DNA of 12,803 bases, taken from positions 1-12,803 of the forward strand of contig JACRFR010000053.1 of assembly GCA_016212635.1 (NCBI GenBank), in the 5' to 3' direction. The notes beneath the pieces were generated by a model. The model was not told the DNA's origin. It ran no database searches and was given only the letters and a program-made list of their open reading frames with translations. Shown piece after piece: positions 12,047 to 12,803 of this stretch. Origin of the DNA: Candidatus Liptonbacteria bacterium (GTDB taxonomy: Bacteria > Patescibacteriota > Minisyncoccia > UBA6257 > 2-01-FULL-56-20). How positions within the stretch are numbered: the stretch's first letter is position 1; each line of letters opens with the position of its first letter. Position numbers and translations under genes: made by a program.

Positions 12047-12383
12047 AGAGGAGTATGAAGGGCGGGATGGCCTCCCAGATCAATAAGATCGGTAAAAATA
12101 CGATGATCGCGATCAGCGAGAGCAAAAAGCCGATCAGCAGGCGGCCGGCGCGGAAGACCGGCCCTAGAATGCGACCCACTATGGAGTAATCCTGATACAG
12201 CGGTTCGGTCAGATGGCGCAAAGTTATCCAGACCGCGAAACTGCTGTTGATCGTGCGGAGTATTTCTACCAGCCGGTACAAAATAGCTCGCGTGCCGCCC
12301 ACACACCAGTGCCGGAAGAAACCGAGGATGTGTCCCAGGAACCGCCCGACCAGATACCCGAGCGCGAAGTTGGAAGCTCCCAT
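12021..12383 (-). CDS. Small integral membrane protein, partner of the Clp-like ATPase
   Basis: The protein is 120 aa. The N-terminal half is amphipathic with aromatic and Gly residues (GYLVGRFLGHILGFF). The central LTEPLYQDYSIVGRILGPVFR is followed by a long hydrophobic stretch (about 80-118) that can form two membrane helices. Similar proteins with this central signature precede Clp-like genes in CPR genomes as far as I recall. Its last 26 nt overlap the ATPase gene's first codons, which points to translational coupling and a joint complex. ATG 12383 is supported by TATACT 7 nt upstream. No enzymatic motif is seen; it may be an anchor, adaptor or substrate channel. Confidence 0.8.
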   Translation of the reverse strand: MGASNFALGYLVGRFLGHILGFFRHWCVGGTRAILYRLVEILRTINSSFAVWITLRHLTEPLYQDYSIVGRILGPVFRAGRLLIGFLLSLIAIIVFLPILLIWEAIPPFILLYALGVIFR

Positions 12384-12390
12384 TGGGATA

Positions 12391-12396
12391 AGTATA
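12391..12396 (-). promoter_or_regulatory. -10 box of the membrane protein/Clp-like operon
   Basis: TATACT on the minus strand lies 7 nt before ATG 12383, with no Shine-Dalgarno: probably a leaderless mRNA. The -35 region is weak and consists of a GGACTTATTAGACC-type repeat (12404-12417), so that repeat may supply promoter DNA or bind a factor. Confidence 0.5.
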
Positions 12397-12403
12397 CCCT
12401 ATG

Positions 12404-12417
12404 GGACTTATTAGACC
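12404..12417. repeat. GGACTTATAAGACC-type repeat, copy 3
   Basis: GGACTTATTAGACC differs by one base from copies 1 and 2. A more diverged inverted copy (TTAGACTAATAAGCCCTA) follows at about 12504-12521. Confidence 0.55.
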
Positions 12418-12669
12418 TACCGCGCCCTGCCGTAGTCCGCGACATAGTCGGGACGACCGCGTACCGCCTAGCTTCAGCGGTGGCGCAAGGCGGGTAAGTC
12501 GCATTAGACTAATAAGCCCTATCAGTCCTATTCGACCAATTGCCCACTGCCTAATGCAACTTGAAATACAAATCCCTATCGTTGTCCCTGCCACTCTCTC
12601 CGCCCCGTCATTATGTTTTTTTCTTTCCACTCCATGCCTCCACTCGACGTAACGTTTCGCCACCACCCA

Positions 12670-12705
12670 ATGTACACAGTCCGACGACCGTCGGACTGTG
12701 TACAT
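12670..12705. repeat. 36-bp near-perfect palindrome
   Basis: ATGTACACAGTCCGACG (12670-12686) and CGTCGGACTGTGTACAT (12689-12705) are perfect 17-bp inverted repeats separated by only AC. The surrounding 12520-12803 has no credible gene in either strand. Confidence 0.9.
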
Positions 12706-12713
12706 AATCCATT

Positions 12714-12745
12714 TCACACGATTGGACGATCGGACAATCGTGTGA
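12714..12745. repeat. 32-bp palindrome adjacent to the first
   Basis: TCACACGATTG (12714-12724) and CAATCGTGTGA (12735-12745) are perfect 11-bp inverted repeats around GACGATCGGA, itself centred on CGATCG. Only 8 bp separate it from the preceding palindrome. Confidence 0.85.
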
Positions 12746-12803
12746 TTTGTGCTATTTCCAATTGAGTTGTACCACTCCCGGTCAATCACCGCCCATGAGG
12801 GGA

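Noticed and set aside
12007..12789. 260-codon minus-strand ORF
   Set aside because: It overlaps the membrane protein and ATPase starts in another frame and reads through both palindromes and the promoter; the sequence is not protein-like.

Overview
The window looks like a chromosomal piece of a Patescibacteria (CPR) genome, most likely Parcubacteria-like. This is an inference from gene content. It carries a Cys-rich multi-zinc-ribbon protein of a type I know mainly from CPR genomes, a membrane-tethered Clp-like AAA+ ATPase paired with a small membrane protein, a TrmB-type regulator, a short L35, many small palindromic intergenic repeats, and several genes whose -10 box sits 6-7 nt before the start codon (apparently leaderless mRNAs). 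No database search was possible.

Layout. Positions 1-2000 are an AT-richer accessory stretch: a palindromic repeat, a strong terminator, a 35-codon reading frame present in two diverged copies (186-293 and 1019-1126) on either side of a five-helix membrane protein gene (419-913), a minus-strand secreted or membrane-anchored protein broken by a frameshift (1161-1888), and a decayed tRNA-like sequence (1909-1980). Positions 2005-2989 (minus) hold a GIY-YIG nuclease gene, a tandem array of hairpins, the tmRNA gene (2451-2792) and a possible small ORF. A 70-codon gene with a perfect Shine-Dalgarno follows (3080-3292), then the zinc-ribbon gene (3380-5459), which carries an in-frame TAG, a frameshifting repeat insertion and two related palindromic elements.

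Positions 5465-6950 are the translation operon infC-rpmI-rplT, with a near-consensus promoter, an upstream operator-like repeat array and a terminator. After it come a second small gene with a perfect Shine-Dalgarno (7031-7267, own terminator) and a TrmB-like regulator (7465-8208) whose -35 box lies inside an inverted repeat. On the minus strand a Nudix hydrolase (8521-9114) and a single-domain alkyltransferase (8257-8517) form a compact repair/sanitation pair. Positions 9115-9496 hold no gene but contain hairpins, a 123-bp MITE-like inverted-repeat element and a short palindromic repeat.

The last operon (minus, 12383 to 9497) encodes a 120-aa membrane protein overlapping the start of an 849-aa Clp-like ATPase. 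In that ATPase the first AAA+ ring has lost its key residues, both pore loops are altered and the ClpP-docking loop is absent. Positions 12384-12803 hold no credible gene but contain the operon promoter, two copies of the GGACTTATAAGACC-type repeat and two adjacent long palindromes.
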